DNA of 37,425 nt from CAZEAC01 sp964510065. GTDB taxonomy: Bacteria; Bdellovibrionota_C; UBA2361; CAIXSY01. Numbering within the stretch: position 1 is the stretch's first letter; each line of letters begins with the position of its first letter. Position numbers and translations under genes: made by a program. The stretch spans positions 1 through 37,425 of the forward strand of contig CAZEAC010000042.1 of NCBI GenBank assembly GCA_964510065.1, written 5' to 3'. Positions 25,481 through 34,176 of the stretch are shown here, piece after piece. The notes under the pieces were generated by a model. That model had not been told where the DNA came from, made no database searches, and saw nothing but the letters and a program-made list of their open reading frames with translations.

Positions 25481-26590
25481 ATGCAGGTTCCATTTCTTGA
25501 CCTTAAGCGACAATACGAGAGCATAAAGGCAGATATCCACGCCTCTATCGCGAAGGTCTTTGAGTCAAGCGCCTTTAGCGCTGGTCCCTTTGTTGCCGAG
25601 TTCGAAGCATCGTTCGCGCGTGCGCATCATGCTGCGCACTGTGTCGGAGTAAATAACGGCACTTCTGCGCTGCACCTCGCGCTCATGGCGCTAAGCATTG
25701 GTCCCCGTGACGAAGTTATCGTGCCAACAAATACTTTCTTTGCGACCGCCGAGGCGGTGAGCCTAGCCGGCGCGCGCCCGGTATTCGTCGATTGCGAGCC
25801 TGAGTACTACAATATCAATCCAGAGTTAATTGAGCAGGCGATAACACCGCGCACCAAAGCAATCATGGCGGTTCACCTCTACGGACAGATGGCGCAGGTT
25901 GAGCAAGTTCAGCGCATCGCCGAGAAGCATGGCATTGTAATGATTGAAGATTGCGCGCAGTCGCATCTCGCGACTCTCGATGGGCGCTCATGCGGAACCA
26001 CTGGCGTGTGCGGCTGTTTCAGTTTTTATCCGGGAAAGAATCTCGGCGCGGCCGGTGAAGGAGGCGCGGTGATAACTAACGATGAAAGCCTCGCGCACAA
26101 AATGCAGGCGCTTCGCAATCACGGTTCACACAAGAAATACTACCACGAATATGTCGGCCACAATTACCGCCTTGAGGGAATCCAAGGCGCGGTGCTTTCG
26201 GTAAAACTGAAAGAGCTTCAGCGCTGGACTGAGAATAGAATCAAAAATGCCGATCTTTATCGCAAAAGGCTTGCCACACTTGGTGACATTTCTCTTCCCT
26301 CCGTAATTGCGGGCGCCACCCATGTGTATCACCTTTTTGTAATTCGTGCGCCACAACGTGAAAAGTTAATCGCCCACTTAGAGAAACGCGGCGTATCCAC
26401 CGGCATTCACTACCCCGTACCTTGCCATATGCAAGCGGCATACAAAGAACTCGAAGTTCCCCTGGGTTCCCTTCCGATTGCTGAGCGCTATTGCAACGAC
26501 ATCCTCTCTCTTCCGATGTTTGCTGAGCTTACCGAGGCCGAAGTTTCATACGTCTGCGACGCAATTAAGGAGTTTTATGGAGATCATTGA
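25481..26590 (+). CDS. DegT/DnrJ/EryC1-family PLP sugar aminotransferase (WbpE-like)
   Basis: This 369-residue fold-type I aminotransferase has the PLP lysine at 186 in SFYPGKNLGAAGEGGA, cofactor contacts NGTSALHLAL (59-68) and the IEDCAQSH Asp. The MQVPFLDLKRQY start and the GKNLGAAGEGG context are typical of enzymes aminating 3-keto sugars (WbpE/WlbC, FdtB). With its two upstream neighbours it would make UDP-2-acetamido-3-amino uronic acid. AAGGAAAG lies a few bases before the ATG. The last 14 bp overlap the next gene, whose ribosome-binding site lies inside this coding sequence. Confidence 0.88.
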   Translation: MQVPFLDLKRQYESIKADIHASIAKVFESSAFSAGPFVAEFEASFARAHHAAHCVGVNNGTSALHLALMALSIGPRDEVIVPTNTFFATAEAVSLAGARPVFVDCEPEYYNINPELIEQAITPRTKAIMAVHLYGQMAQVEQVQRIAEKHGIVMIEDCAQSHLATLDGRSCGTTGVCGCFSFYPGKNLGAAGEGGAVITNDESLAHKMQALRNHGSHKKYYHEYVGHNYRLEGIQGAVLSVKLKELQRWTENRIKNADLYRKRLATLGDISLPSVIAGATHVYHLFVIRAPQREKLIAHLEKRGVSTGIHYPVPCHMQAAYKELEVPLGSLPIAERYCNDILSLPMFAELTEAEVSYVCDAIKEFYGDH

Positions 26591-27584
26591 TTCGTTAGCT
26601 GCAAAAAAAGTCTCTGGGAGCCGCGTGCTTATCACCGGCGGCGCTGGTTTCATCGGTTCCTATATCGTCGAAAAGCTTATCAAGCTTGGCGCACAAGAAA
26701 TAATTATTATCGATAATATGGTGCGGGGAAGCATTTCAAATATTGAACCACTTCTTCCCTCGGGCAAAATTCGTCTTATCAACCAAACAATTTCTGACGG
26801 CGCAAAACTTGATCCCTATTTCGAAGGCATTGATTATTGCTTTCACATGGCGGCACTTCGCATTACGCAGTGTGTACAAGAACCGGGGGAAGCATTTGAT
26901 ACCATGTACCGTGGGAGCTTTAATGTTATTAGCTCCTGTGTAAAACATAAGGTAAAGAAAATTATCGCAGCCTCTTCAGCATCCATTTATGGACTCGCCG
27001 AAGAATTTCCCACGAGCGAATCGCATCATCCCTACAACAATCGAACGCTTTACGGTGCGGCAAAAATGGGGCTTGAACTGATGCTTCGCTCCTTTAACGA
27101 CATGCAGGGCCTTGACTACGTCGCACTTCGCTTCTTCAATGTGTACGGGCCGAGGATGGATACCCATGGCAAATACACCGAAGTCCTGATCCGTTGGTAC
27201 AACTTGATCCGCGAAGGGAAAGAGCCTCTGATCTTCGGCGAGGGAAGCCAAACCATGGATTTTGTCTATGTCGATGATGTAGCACGAGCCTGCATACATT
27301 CGCTCGGCGCGGACGCCTCCGATAAAGTATACAATGTTGCTTCCGGTGTGGAGACTTCTCTCAAAGAGCTTTGCTTTGCTCTTTTGAAAGTCATGGGATC
27401 GAAGCTGCAACCTAAATTTATGCCTCTTCCCGCTGAGCGAACCAAAGTTGAGGTAACGCGAAGGCTCGCCGATACTTCGGCAGCTAAAAAGGAGATCGCT
27501 TTCGAGACACGCTATTCCTTGGATGATGGGCTTCTGGCCCTGGTCAACTGGCTTCAGATACAAACAAAGATGGCTGCTGCATGA
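26577..27584 (+). CDS. NAD-dependent epimerase (extended SDR, GalE/WbpP-like)
   Basis: This 335-residue extended short-chain dehydrogenase has NAD loop TGGAGFIGS (20-28), the SSAS catalytic Ser region (133-136), YGAAK (159-163) and the FNVYGPRMD substrate strand. The Ser-Ser-Ala triad context favours a nucleotide-sugar 4-epimerase over a 4,6-dehydratase, which would show Asp-Glu at that place. The frame is open from 26478, but the ATG at 26577 has a perfect AAGGAG four nucleotides upstream and starts just before the Rossmann strand, so it is the real start. It overlaps the aminotransferase gene by 14 bp and the next gene by 4 bp (ATGA). Confidence 0.85.
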   Translation: MEIIDSLAAKKVSGSRVLITGGAGFIGSYIVEKLIKLGAQEIIIIDNMVRGSISNIEPLLPSGKIRLINQTISDGAKLDPYFEGIDYCFHMAALRITQCVQEPGEAFDTMYRGSFNVISSCVKHKVKKIIAASSASIYGLAEEFPTSESHHPYNNRTLYGAAKMGLELMLRSFNDMQGLDYVALRFFNVYGPRMDTHGKYTEVLIRWYNLIREGKEPLIFGEGSQTMDFVYVDDVARACIHSLGADASDKVYNVASGVETSLKELCFALLKVMGSKLQPKFMPLPAERTKVEVTRRLADTSAAKKEIAFETRYSLDDGLLALVNWLQIQTKMAAA

Positions 27585-28819
27585 TTCCTATTTCAAAGCC
27601 ATTTCTGGGAGAAGAAGAGGTCGAAGCCGTACGCGCGACAATACTCTCCGGCTGGATCACGCAAGGGCCAAAAGTAAAGGAATTCGAAGAGAATTTCGCT
27701 CGCGTTGTGAAAGCGCCGCATGCATGCGCGGTCTCAAATTGTACCTCCGCGTTACACCTGGCGCTATTGGCAGTAGGAACAAAACCCGGAAATCTTGTTC
27801 TGACGGTGAGCCATTCTTTTATCGCCACCGCAAATGCAGTGCGGTGTTGCCTAGCCGAGCCACTATTTATCGATATTGATTCTCGCACTTACAATATCTC
27901 GGTCGATGCACTCGAACTTTTCATTGAGGAGCACTGCGAGCAAAGAGACAACTCGCTCTATTTCCGCAATTGGAGAAATCTTGCTCGCGGCGAGTCGCCC
28001 CTTTGTGCGATCGACACCAGCTCAAAAGAAGCCGGGAAAATTTCAGCGCTTATGGTCGTGCATCAAATCGGAATGCCTGCTGAACTTGAAGCACTTGTCG
28101 CAGTTGCAAAGAAATTCAATCTCCCGGTAGTTGAAGATGCGGCCTGCGCTCTCGGCAGTGAATACCGTCCGACCGGGCGGGACTTCGAACTGATTGGCAC
28201 ACCGCATGGCGATATCGCCTGCTTCTCTTTTCATCCACGCAAAGTGCTCTCAACAGGAGACGGTGGCATGCTCACCACCCGCAACCCTGAATACGACAAA
28301 CTTTTCAGGCTCTGGCGCCAGCACGGGATGAATGTACCTGATACTATTCGGCACTCATCGAATCGGGTCATTATCGAGGAGTACACGACGACCTCGTTTA
28401 ATTATCGGATGACAGACTTACAAGCCGCCGTCGGGCTCGTGCAACTTGGACGATTACCTGAGCTCATACGGCGACGGCGCGAGCTTGGCGCATTCTACCG
28501 AGGGGAGCTGTCCGAAATCAGCTGGCTCTCGCCTCCGAGCGAAGCTGAAAATGTGCGCTCAAACTGGCAAAGTTATGCGGTACGGCTTGGTGCAAGCACT
28601 CCGCGAACGCAACTCGAGATACTACAATACCTTCTCGATAATGGCGTAGCCGCCAAGCCGGGAATAATGAATGCACATCAAGAACCGCCCTATCGAGGCT
28701 TCGGCCTATCTCTGCCGGAAAGCGAGCGCGCCCGACGTGAAGTAGTACTTCTGCCTCTCTTTCATACACTCGAGGAAAAGGACATTAGCAAAATTGCTCA
28801 ATTATTGAGGAAGCTTTGA
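27581..28819 (+). CDS. DegT/DnrJ/EryC1-family PLP sugar aminotransferase, second copy
   Basis: This 412-residue aminotransferase has PLP lysine 221 in SFHPRKVLSTGDGGM, the NCTSALHLAL phosphate-binding turn and VEDAACALGS. The FHPRK-TGDGG form is that of perosamine-synthase and LegC/PglE-like 4-aminotransferases. An insertion of roughly 30 residues (about 119-152) makes it longer than most. The next gene is a NeuD/PglD-like acetyltransferase, which suggests that the 4-amino sugar is then N-acylated. No 4,6-dehydratase is visible in the window to supply the 4-keto substrate. ATGA overlaps link it to the epimerase before it. Confidence 0.87.
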   Translation: MIPISKPFLGEEEVEAVRATILSGWITQGPKVKEFEENFARVVKAPHACAVSNCTSALHLALLAVGTKPGNLVLTVSHSFIATANAVRCCLAEPLFIDIDSRTYNISVDALELFIEEHCEQRDNSLYFRNWRNLARGESPLCAIDTSSKEAGKISALMVVHQIGMPAELEALVAVAKKFNLPVVEDAACALGSEYRPTGRDFELIGTPHGDIACFSFHPRKVLSTGDGGMLTTRNPEYDKLFRLWRQHGMNVPDTIRHSSNRVIIEEYTTTSFNYRMTDLQAAVGLVQLGRLPELIRRRRELGAFYRGELSEISWLSPPSEAENVRSNWQSYAVRLGASTPRTQLEILQYLLDNGVAAKPGIMNAHQEPPYRGFGLSLPESERARREVVLLPLFHTLEEKDISKIAQLLRKL

Positions 28820-29469
28820 AAGATCTTCTGCTATTTCCCTGCAACGGTAACACTCGCGAGGCACTTGGAGTTGTTGCGGCAATTAATAAAATCACTCCCA
28901 CCTGGAATGTCGTCGGCTATCTCGATGACAATAAAGAACTTCATGACAAGATGTTTCATGGAATTCCTGTGTTGGGCGATCGCAGTAAGCTCGCGGAGCA
29001 TTCGAATGCCTGGGTTCTCGCCGTCCCGGGAAGGGCACAGAACTTTCACCTAAGGAAAGAGATTATTCAGTCGCTTGCTGTTTCCCCTTCCCGATTTGCG
29101 ACCTTAATACATCCACGGGCAGAGATCGGCCCGGACTGTAAGGTTGGCGTAAATGTATTGGTAATGTCGGGCGCGTTGCTCACGGTCAATGTGTCGCTTG
29201 GGGACCATACAATGGTCATGGCAAATACAGTTATATCACACGATTCCCTTATAGGCGATTACACGCTAGTTGGATCATCGGTGACCATTGCCGGTTCTGT
29301 TTCAGTTGGAGAAAACTGCTATCTCGCGAGCGGAAGTAGAGTCCGTGAAACGGTCAAACTTGCTGATTGCACCCTTGTCGGCATGGGCGCGGTCGTGCTC
29401 AGCCCGACCGAGTCCGAGTCGGTAGTTGTGGGCATTCCGGCAAGGCCGATTAGGTCAGTGAGGGGGTGA
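28816..29469 (+). CDS. NeuD/PglD-like sugar O- or N-acyltransferase
   Basis: This 217-residue protein has an N-terminal Rossmann-like subdomain (about 1-90, with VVGYLDDNKELH and GIPVLGD, the usual NeuD/PglD pattern) and then left-handed beta-helix hexads (about 95-210, for example IGPDCKVGVNVLV, SLGDHTMVMANTVISHDSLIGDYTLVG). The His in the ISHDS loop is the usual catalytic base. The family uses acetyl-CoA or another acyl donor on an amino sugar. The start is TTG at 28816, overlapping the preceding TGA, with GAGGAA just upstream; this supports the unusual start codon. It pairs by position with the second aminotransferase. Confidence 0.85.
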   Translation: MKDLLLFPCNGNTREALGVVAAINKITPTWNVVGYLDDNKELHDKMFHGIPVLGDRSKLAEHSNAWVLAVPGRAQNFHLRKEIIQSLAVSPSRFATLIHPRAEIGPDCKVGVNVLVMSGALLTVNVSLGDHTMVMANTVISHDSLIGDYTLVGSSVTIAGSVSVGENCYLASGSRVRETVKLADCTLVGMGAVVLSPTESESVVVGIPARPIRSVRG

Positions 29470-30461
29470 GTATGCTGCTCTCGGTGGTACTTCCCGCTTT
29501 TAACGAAACAAAGAACCTGCCACGCGTACTCGGCGAGCTTACCTCACTACTTAAAAAGCAAAATGCACTTTCGAGCTTTGAAATTATTGTCGTCGACGAT
29601 CACTCGACCGATGGGACTTTCGGCGCCGTAAAAAATCTCGAGAACCCACACATTCGGCTAGCGCGGCTAAGCAGAAGAAGTGGCAGCCATTCAGCGCTGC
29701 GTGCCGGGCTAAAAATCGCTAGGGGCGATGCGGTGCTATGCCTCGCTGCTGATGGCCAAGATGATCCCAATATCATTGAAAGGATGCTTGAACAGCATAG
29801 GGGCGGCGGACAGGTTGTATGGGCGCTTCGCGAGTCGCGGACCGGCGAAGCGCTTCCGGTGCGTGCTTTCGCCGCGGCGTTCTACAAAGCTTTGGGCATT
29901 TTGACTGGCGTTAAGAATAGCAGCATTGATCTTTCGCGTGCGGATTTTTACCTTCTCGATCGCAAGGTTGTCGACGCGCTTAATAGCTGCCAAGAATTGA
30001 ATACCTCACTTTTTGGTCTTATTGCGTGGATTGGTTTCAGGCAAAGCTTCGTCGAGTATCAACGTCGCGAAAGAATTTCGGGAAAAAGCAAGTGGAATTT
30101 CAGAAGCAGGATGCACCTTGCCAAAGATTGGATCGCTGGATTCTCCGGTATCCCGTTAAAATCGATGACTCTCATCGGTTTTGCCACCTCGCTGTTTGGA
30201 TTTGCTTACGCCGCATACATTATCGTCAATGCAATCTTTGGCCATCCTGCTGAGGGCTGGTCCTCCCTGATGGTGGTAACTCTCCTCATTGGGGGAGTTC
30301 AGATGATAATGCTCGGTATTATCGGTGAGTATCTTTGGCGCACACTGGAGGAAACTCGAAAACGACCGCTCTTTTTTGTCGAAGACAGCGCCAATGAAGC
30401 CCGGGCAAACGAATCGCTGCCGCCCTCACAAGCCACACCAGCCTCGCGCGCTCGCGATTGA
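29466..30461 (+). CDS. GT2 polyprenyl-phosphate glycosyltransferase (GtrB/ArnC-like)
   Basis: This 331-residue protein has a GT2 catalytic domain with VVLPAFNE, VVDDHSTDG (42-50), AADGQDDP (95-101) and RRERISGKSKW (200-210), a motif typical of GtrB/ArnC/DPM-type enzymes. Two C-terminal membrane helices lie at about 233-257 and 265-290. It would load a sugar onto undecaprenyl phosphate for use outside the membrane. The start is GTG at 29466, overlapping the preceding TGA (GTGA). An ATG six bases later has a better ribosome-binding site and would lose only two residues. It ends the seven-gene block. Confidence 0.87.
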   Translation: MSMLLSVVLPAFNETKNLPRVLGELTSLLKKQNALSSFEIIVVDDHSTDGTFGAVKNLENPHIRLARLSRRSGSHSALRAGLKIARGDAVLCLAADGQDDPNIIERMLEQHRGGGQVVWALRESRTGEALPVRAFAAAFYKALGILTGVKNSSIDLSRADFYLLDRKVVDALNSCQELNTSLFGLIAWIGFRQSFVEYQRRERISGKSKWNFRSRMHLAKDWIAGFSGIPLKSMTLIGFATSLFGFAYAAYIIVNAIFGHPAEGWSSLMVVTLLIGGVQMIMLGIIGEYLWRTLEETRKRPLFFVEDSANEARANESLPPSQATPASRARD

Positions 30462-30890
30462 CCAGGGCCCGAAACAGCATGCTCCTGAATTGTATCCGCT
30501 CATTACGTATAGGCAACCCGTGCACGCTCACGGGGAATACCCACACGTAATGAGCAGTTGCCCGGCACTGCCTCAACTAACCGGATCGCCAAGATTTTTG
30601 ATATCTTCTCACATCTTTTTGCAAAACACTCACAAAGTTCCCTTGTAGCCAGTGGAAAGGGAGCTCAAGCTTTGGTAGATTTCCCCTGTATGAACGACGT
30701 TATCTCTGAAGAAATTTTCGTTATCGAATCCCTTCAAAACTTCAAGGGATCGCTACTTCGACGTGAGTTCTGGCGCCGATTATTTTCTTGCGACGTTGAC
30801 TTTTTCTACTCAGCTTCGCCAGCAGCGCACCTTTGCAGCGACAGCTTCAGGGATTTCAAACGTTATACATAACAAGACGCACAACGATTT
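30462..30890. other. Long intergenic region with stem-loop structures
   Basis: The 429 bp between the GtrB-like gene and the 1019-residue transferase gene hold a strong stem-loop at 30498-30555 and a weaker one at 30728-30750 (ATCCCTT / AAGGGAT, 9-nt loop). A plus-strand frame at 30690-30872 (60 codons from ATG) has no ribosome-binding site or family resemblance. No strong promoter was found before the ATG at 30891. Confidence 0.5.
30498..30562. other. Long stem-loop with possible pseudoknot
   Basis: GCTCATTACGT (30498-30508) and ACGTAATGAGC (30545-30555) are an 11-bp perfect inverted repeat. Inside it CCCGTG (30517-30522) pairs with CACGGG (30529-30534) around a 6-nt loop. GGCAAC (30512-30517) in the internal bulge is also complementary to GTTGCC (30557-30562) just after the outer stem, allowing an alternative fold or pseudoknot. 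No T-run follows. It may be a regulatory RNA element, a cruciform or a mobile-element remnant. Confidence 0.5.
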
Positions 30891-33800
30891 ATGACAAACA
30901 TTACCTCTCGCACTTCCTTGCCGGCGACCTTCACCGAGGTCGCACGCGCCTTTGTGAAGCGCGTACCTTGGCTTTCTCCCTTGAGGAAAATCGCCTCGGC
31001 GAAGCGTCGGCTCGTGGGACGAATGCGCCGCCCCGAAGATCTCCTTGCTCTTCGCCGCGGCAAATTATTTGTTCCAAAATATTTCTGCGCATGCGGAGGA
31101 AGCCGCCTTCAAGAAAACCGCTTCGGCTGGTACGGCTCACAATTTGAACAAACGCATATTCCGCTACTTTCTGACAGCGAACTTAAGATCGACTTTCTAA
31201 GTAGCAGCGATGATCTCAACGCACTACACCTCCTAGTTGGAAACTTTGCGAGACGGAACAGCTGTACTATTTCGTTCGAGCTCTTTGAGCTCCGCGAGGG
31301 CGTCACCACTCGACTCTTGAGCAACGACTATCCGGCATCAAAATTTCCCAACAACGATTTTTTCGTATTTCGCTTTCCAGCAATTGCAAATGCCCAGGGA
31401 CGTTATTTCAGAGCAAGAATAACGTCGCGCGATGCCCAGCCAAATAACTGCGTCGCAGTCTGGGGCACGATTGTCGACGAGACCGAGGCACGCACACAAT
31501 CAAAGCGCTTCGACGAACGCGGGCTGTCCAAACTCGATTGGAAGAGCGATACCTGGGGCGTTGAGGCATTTCTCCGCGACTATTCCGCAGACAATCTTGC
31601 GCCCGTTCCCAACAGTCCCCGCGAAGCCCGGATCCTTATCATTACCGACCGAAACAAGGCAGCGAGTGCTGCGCTCGAGCGTTGGGCAAGCGCCCTCACG
31701 GAAGCCGGGGCACGCGTTGATCAGCACTATTCAGACTCGCTCGAATCCCTTCGCCAAGACAACACTATTCTTACCTATTCAGCAGCGCTGACCGAGAACA
31801 TCTCTGTGACGCCAGTTTTCGAAGAAACCATTCGCGTTCTGGATCATGCGATGATTCCGCTCTGTATTGATAAACAATCCACCACATCAGAACCGATATA
31901 TCGCTCGGCCAGCATAACCCTCCCGGAAGTGGTTAGCCTTGAGGCGCTCATCGCGGATTTGGGAAAAGAGCGCGCACGTCGACTGCCTAAGTGCAGCATT
32001 ATAAGTGTGCTCTACGGAAAGGCGCGTGAAGTCCCCTACTTTCTCTCGGCGATCTTTCGACAAGATTACCCCGGAGAGATAGAATTAATTTTTGTCGACG
32101 ACAGATCTCCCGATCGATCGGTGCAGGAGGTTGAAAGATTTCTCGCTAGCCGGCCCGCGGATAAACATTCTCGAATATCCGTATCGGTAATTCCTAATGA
32201 GACCAATCTTGGTAATTGCGCCTCACGCGAACGGGGAATCGCCAAAGCCAGCGGCGAAATTCTTTTCGTGATCGACGCCGATTGCCTTCTCAACAAGCAG
32301 TTCATCTCCGCGCATGTCGAGGCACACACCCGTGGCGTATGCGAAGTGGCAATTGGGCCTTATAATCTCGAAACAGGTGCGCGCGAGCCAATCGAGGCCC
32401 TCGAACACTACGAGCGTCGCCCCGACCTGGTGCAGATTGAAGCGGAGCTTCAAGATTCAATTAACAAATCAAGCTTTCTTAATTGCATTACCCGGAACTT
32501 CTCGGTTTCAAGAAAATTCGTGACTGAACCCCTTTTCGACGATCTCTTCTCTTATTCGGCACGCCCTAATTCTGGCTTTGGTTGGGAAGATGTCGAGATG
32601 GGATTTCGGCTATATTTGCGAGGCGCTCGAATTCTGTTTCTCGATCTCCCTTTTTCCGTGCATGTCTCTCATCAGTCTACTGTCGAGGAAGGCACGAAAC
32701 CAATTCGTTCACTCCGAAACTTCCGGCGACTCGTTGAAAAACATCCGCAGATCACGCTGGTTGCACGTCGTTGGGTCGCCCTGACCTACGATCGGATCGT
32801 GGCGTGGGCTACCCGATTACACTGTCCAGTCGAGTCTGATCAGAAATTTCTCGACGAAGCGCTAAAGACGCTTCACGCACCGGCATACCTCGCTCAAGGG
32901 ATGAAGCGGCTAAGGATACTGACGTATCGCTGGCACTGCCCGCATCAGTATGAGCTTTATAAGCTTCCTCATGAGTTTACCCTTCTTTGCGATATTGGTG
33001 GACCAGAATTTACCCATGGCTGGAATCGCGAAGAGCGCCCTTTCCCCGGCAACGCTCGTTTTAAGAAACTCGAGGAAATTGATATTAGAGACTACGATCT
33101 TGCCATCTTACATTTCGATGAAAATGTTCTCGATCCGCAAAACACCAACGGAGTGCTCGAATCAAACTGGGGCGGATCGTTTCAGTGGTTTATGGCGAAT
33201 GTGGCTCTGCCAAAAGTTGCAATATGCCACGGTACGCCACAATTTTTTGGTCAGTACAATCCCGAGTATCAGGGCGCAGATTTAGGCACAGTAATTCAGG
33301 AATCTCGTCGCAAGTTAGTTGAGTATCTCGGAGATACTAGGGTGATCTGCAATTCGTACCAAGCTCAAAGCGAGTGGCAATTTAAAAACTCGCGGGTAAT
33401 ATGGCAGGGATTCGATCCTGCTGAATTTCCCGTCTCTACCTATGAAAGGTATATACTTACCCTTGGAAAAGGAATGAAAGAGCGGCCGCATTACCGCGGT
33501 TACAAATTATATCAAGACGTCGTCAATAAATTGCCGCTCGAATTCCGCCCCGATGAGCCGGTGGTCTTAAAACCGTCATTGACCCTCGGTCGTGCCACCA
33601 ACTATTACGCACAGGTAAAGTTTAGAAACTATGTTGATAATATTCGCAAATATTCGATCTATTTTAATCCGACCCTGCGATCGCCGATGCCGCGCTCCCG
33701 CGGCGAGGCAATGTTGTGCGGACTCGTCACGGTGAGCGCTAAGAATCATGATGTCGATCGCTTCATACAAAATGGCGTAAATGGCTTTTTCTCGAATGAC

Positions 33801-33950
33801 CCCGCCGAGCTTAGCGAACAGCTCACCTTCCTTTGCCGTAACGGCCCTGCGCTTCGCGAGATGGCGCGAAACTCAAGAGAAACGGCACTCGATCTCTTTA
33901 ATCATGATCGCTACCTCACGCTTTGGCACGAGCTTATCTCCGAGCTTTAA
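30891..33950 (+). CDS. Multidomain glycosyltransferase: N-terminal beta-rich part, GT2, GT4-like
   Basis: The 1019-residue protein has at least three parts. Residues about 60-200 are beta-rich (LKIDFLSSSDDLNALHLL, GRYFRARITS), resembling accessory domains found ahead of some multidomain transferases. Residues about 366-600 are a GT2 with SIISVLYGK, FVDDRSPDRS (401-410), VIDADC (460-465) and the catalytic-base motif GWEDVEMGFRL (564-574). Residues about 673-1000 look like a GT4/GT-B transferase with KVAICHGTPQFFG, VIWQGFD and SRGEAMLCGLVTVSA in place of the usual E-x7-E. It could add two successive sugars. The ATG at 30891 has no evident ribosome-binding site. The stop TAA (33948-33950) is part of the target duplication of the second MITE-like element. 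Confidence 0.8.
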   Translation: MTNITSRTSLPATFTEVARAFVKRVPWLSPLRKIASAKRRLVGRMRRPEDLLALRRGKLFVPKYFCACGGSRLQENRFGWYGSQFEQTHIPLLSDSELKIDFLSSSDDLNALHLLVGNFARRNSCTISFELFELREGVTTRLLSNDYPASKFPNNDFFVFRFPAIANAQGRYFRARITSRDAQPNNCVAVWGTIVDETEARTQSKRFDERGLSKLDWKSDTWGVEAFLRDYSADNLAPVPNSPREARILIITDRNKAASAALERWASALTEAGARVDQHYSDSLESLRQDNTILTYSAALTENISVTPVFEETIRVLDHAMIPLCIDKQSTTSEPIYRSASITLPEVVSLEALIADLGKERARRLPKCSIISVLYGKAREVPYFLSAIFRQDYPGEIELIFVDDRSPDRSVQEVERFLASRPADKHSRISVSVIPNETNLGNCASRERGIAKASGEILFVIDADCLLNKQFISAHVEAHTRGVCEVAIGPYNLETGAREPIEALEHYERRPDLVQIEAELQDSINKSSFLNCITRNFSVSRKFVTEPLFDDLFSYSARPNSGFGWEDVEMGFRLYLRGARILFLDLPFSVHVSHQSTVEEGTKPIRSLRNFRRLVEKHPQITLVARRWVALTYDRIVAWATRLHCPVESDQKFLDEALKTLHAPAYLAQGMKRLRILTYRWHCPHQYELYKLPHEFTLLCDIGGPEFTHGWNREERPFPGNARFKKLEEIDIRDYDLAILHFDENVLDPQNTNGVLESNWGGSFQWFMANVALPKVAICHGTPQFFGQYNPEYQGADLGTVIQESRRKLVEYLGDTRVICNSYQAQSEWQFKNSRVIWQGFDPAEFPVSTYERYILTLGKGMKERPHYRGYKLYQDVVNKLPLEFRPDEPVVLKPSLTLGRATNYYAQVKFRNYVDNIRKYSIYFNPTLRSPMPRSRGEAMLCGLVTVSAKNHDVDRFIQNGVNGFFSNDPAELSEQLTFLCRNGPALREMARNSRETALDLFNHDRYLTLWHELISEL

Positions 33951-34130
33951 GGAACCTCCGAAAAACTATGCATTTCGTCTTTGCCGGCCTTTCGGCGATC
34001 TTTGCGAAAAAACATGCCGGGAAAATACTCGAAATAGCCTTGCTATTCCTGCGTTTCTCCCAGCATGTTTTTTCGCAAATCTCATCCAAAATTCCAGCAA
34101 ATCCAAAACGCCTAGTTTTTCAGAGGTTCC
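33951..34130. mobile_element. MITE-like palindromic element, copy 2 (180 bp)
   Basis: This is the same element as at 1279-1457 in the same orientation, about 89% identical by eye. The terminal repeats read GGAACCTCCGAAAAACT and the complement of GGAACCTCTGAAAAACT, one mismatch in 17. TTAA flanks the element at 33947-33950 and 34131-34134. The flanking repeat differs from the CTAA of copy 1, so the two sites are separate insertions. The second half, from about 34078 to 34113, is nearly unchanged between copies. There is no open frame of note inside it. Confidence 0.85.
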
Positions 34131-34135
34131 TTAAC

Positions 34136-34164
34136 TTGACCAGTGGCCCAGGGAGGTCTATTCT
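34136..34164 (+). promoter_or_regulatory. Candidate sigma70 promoter for fcl
   Basis: TTGACC (34136-34141) and TATTCT (34159-34164) are 17 bp apart. The -35 box begins two bases after the right-hand TTAA of the MITE-like element. Transcription would start about 6 bases before the fcl ATG, so the message would be nearly leaderless; GGGAGG at 34151-34156 is too far from the ATG (20 nt) to help. Confidence 0.3.
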
Positions 34165-34176
34165 TCCGAAACTATT

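Noticed and set aside
30498..30562. Integron attC site
   Set aside because: The required RYYYAAC/GTTRRRY core sites are not in the right positions and no integrase or cassettes are nearby.
30558..30872. Plus-strand frame in the gap before the 1019-residue gene
   Set aside because: It starts from TTG or a late ATG without a ribosome-binding site, with no recognisable motif; a real small protein is not excluded but not supported.
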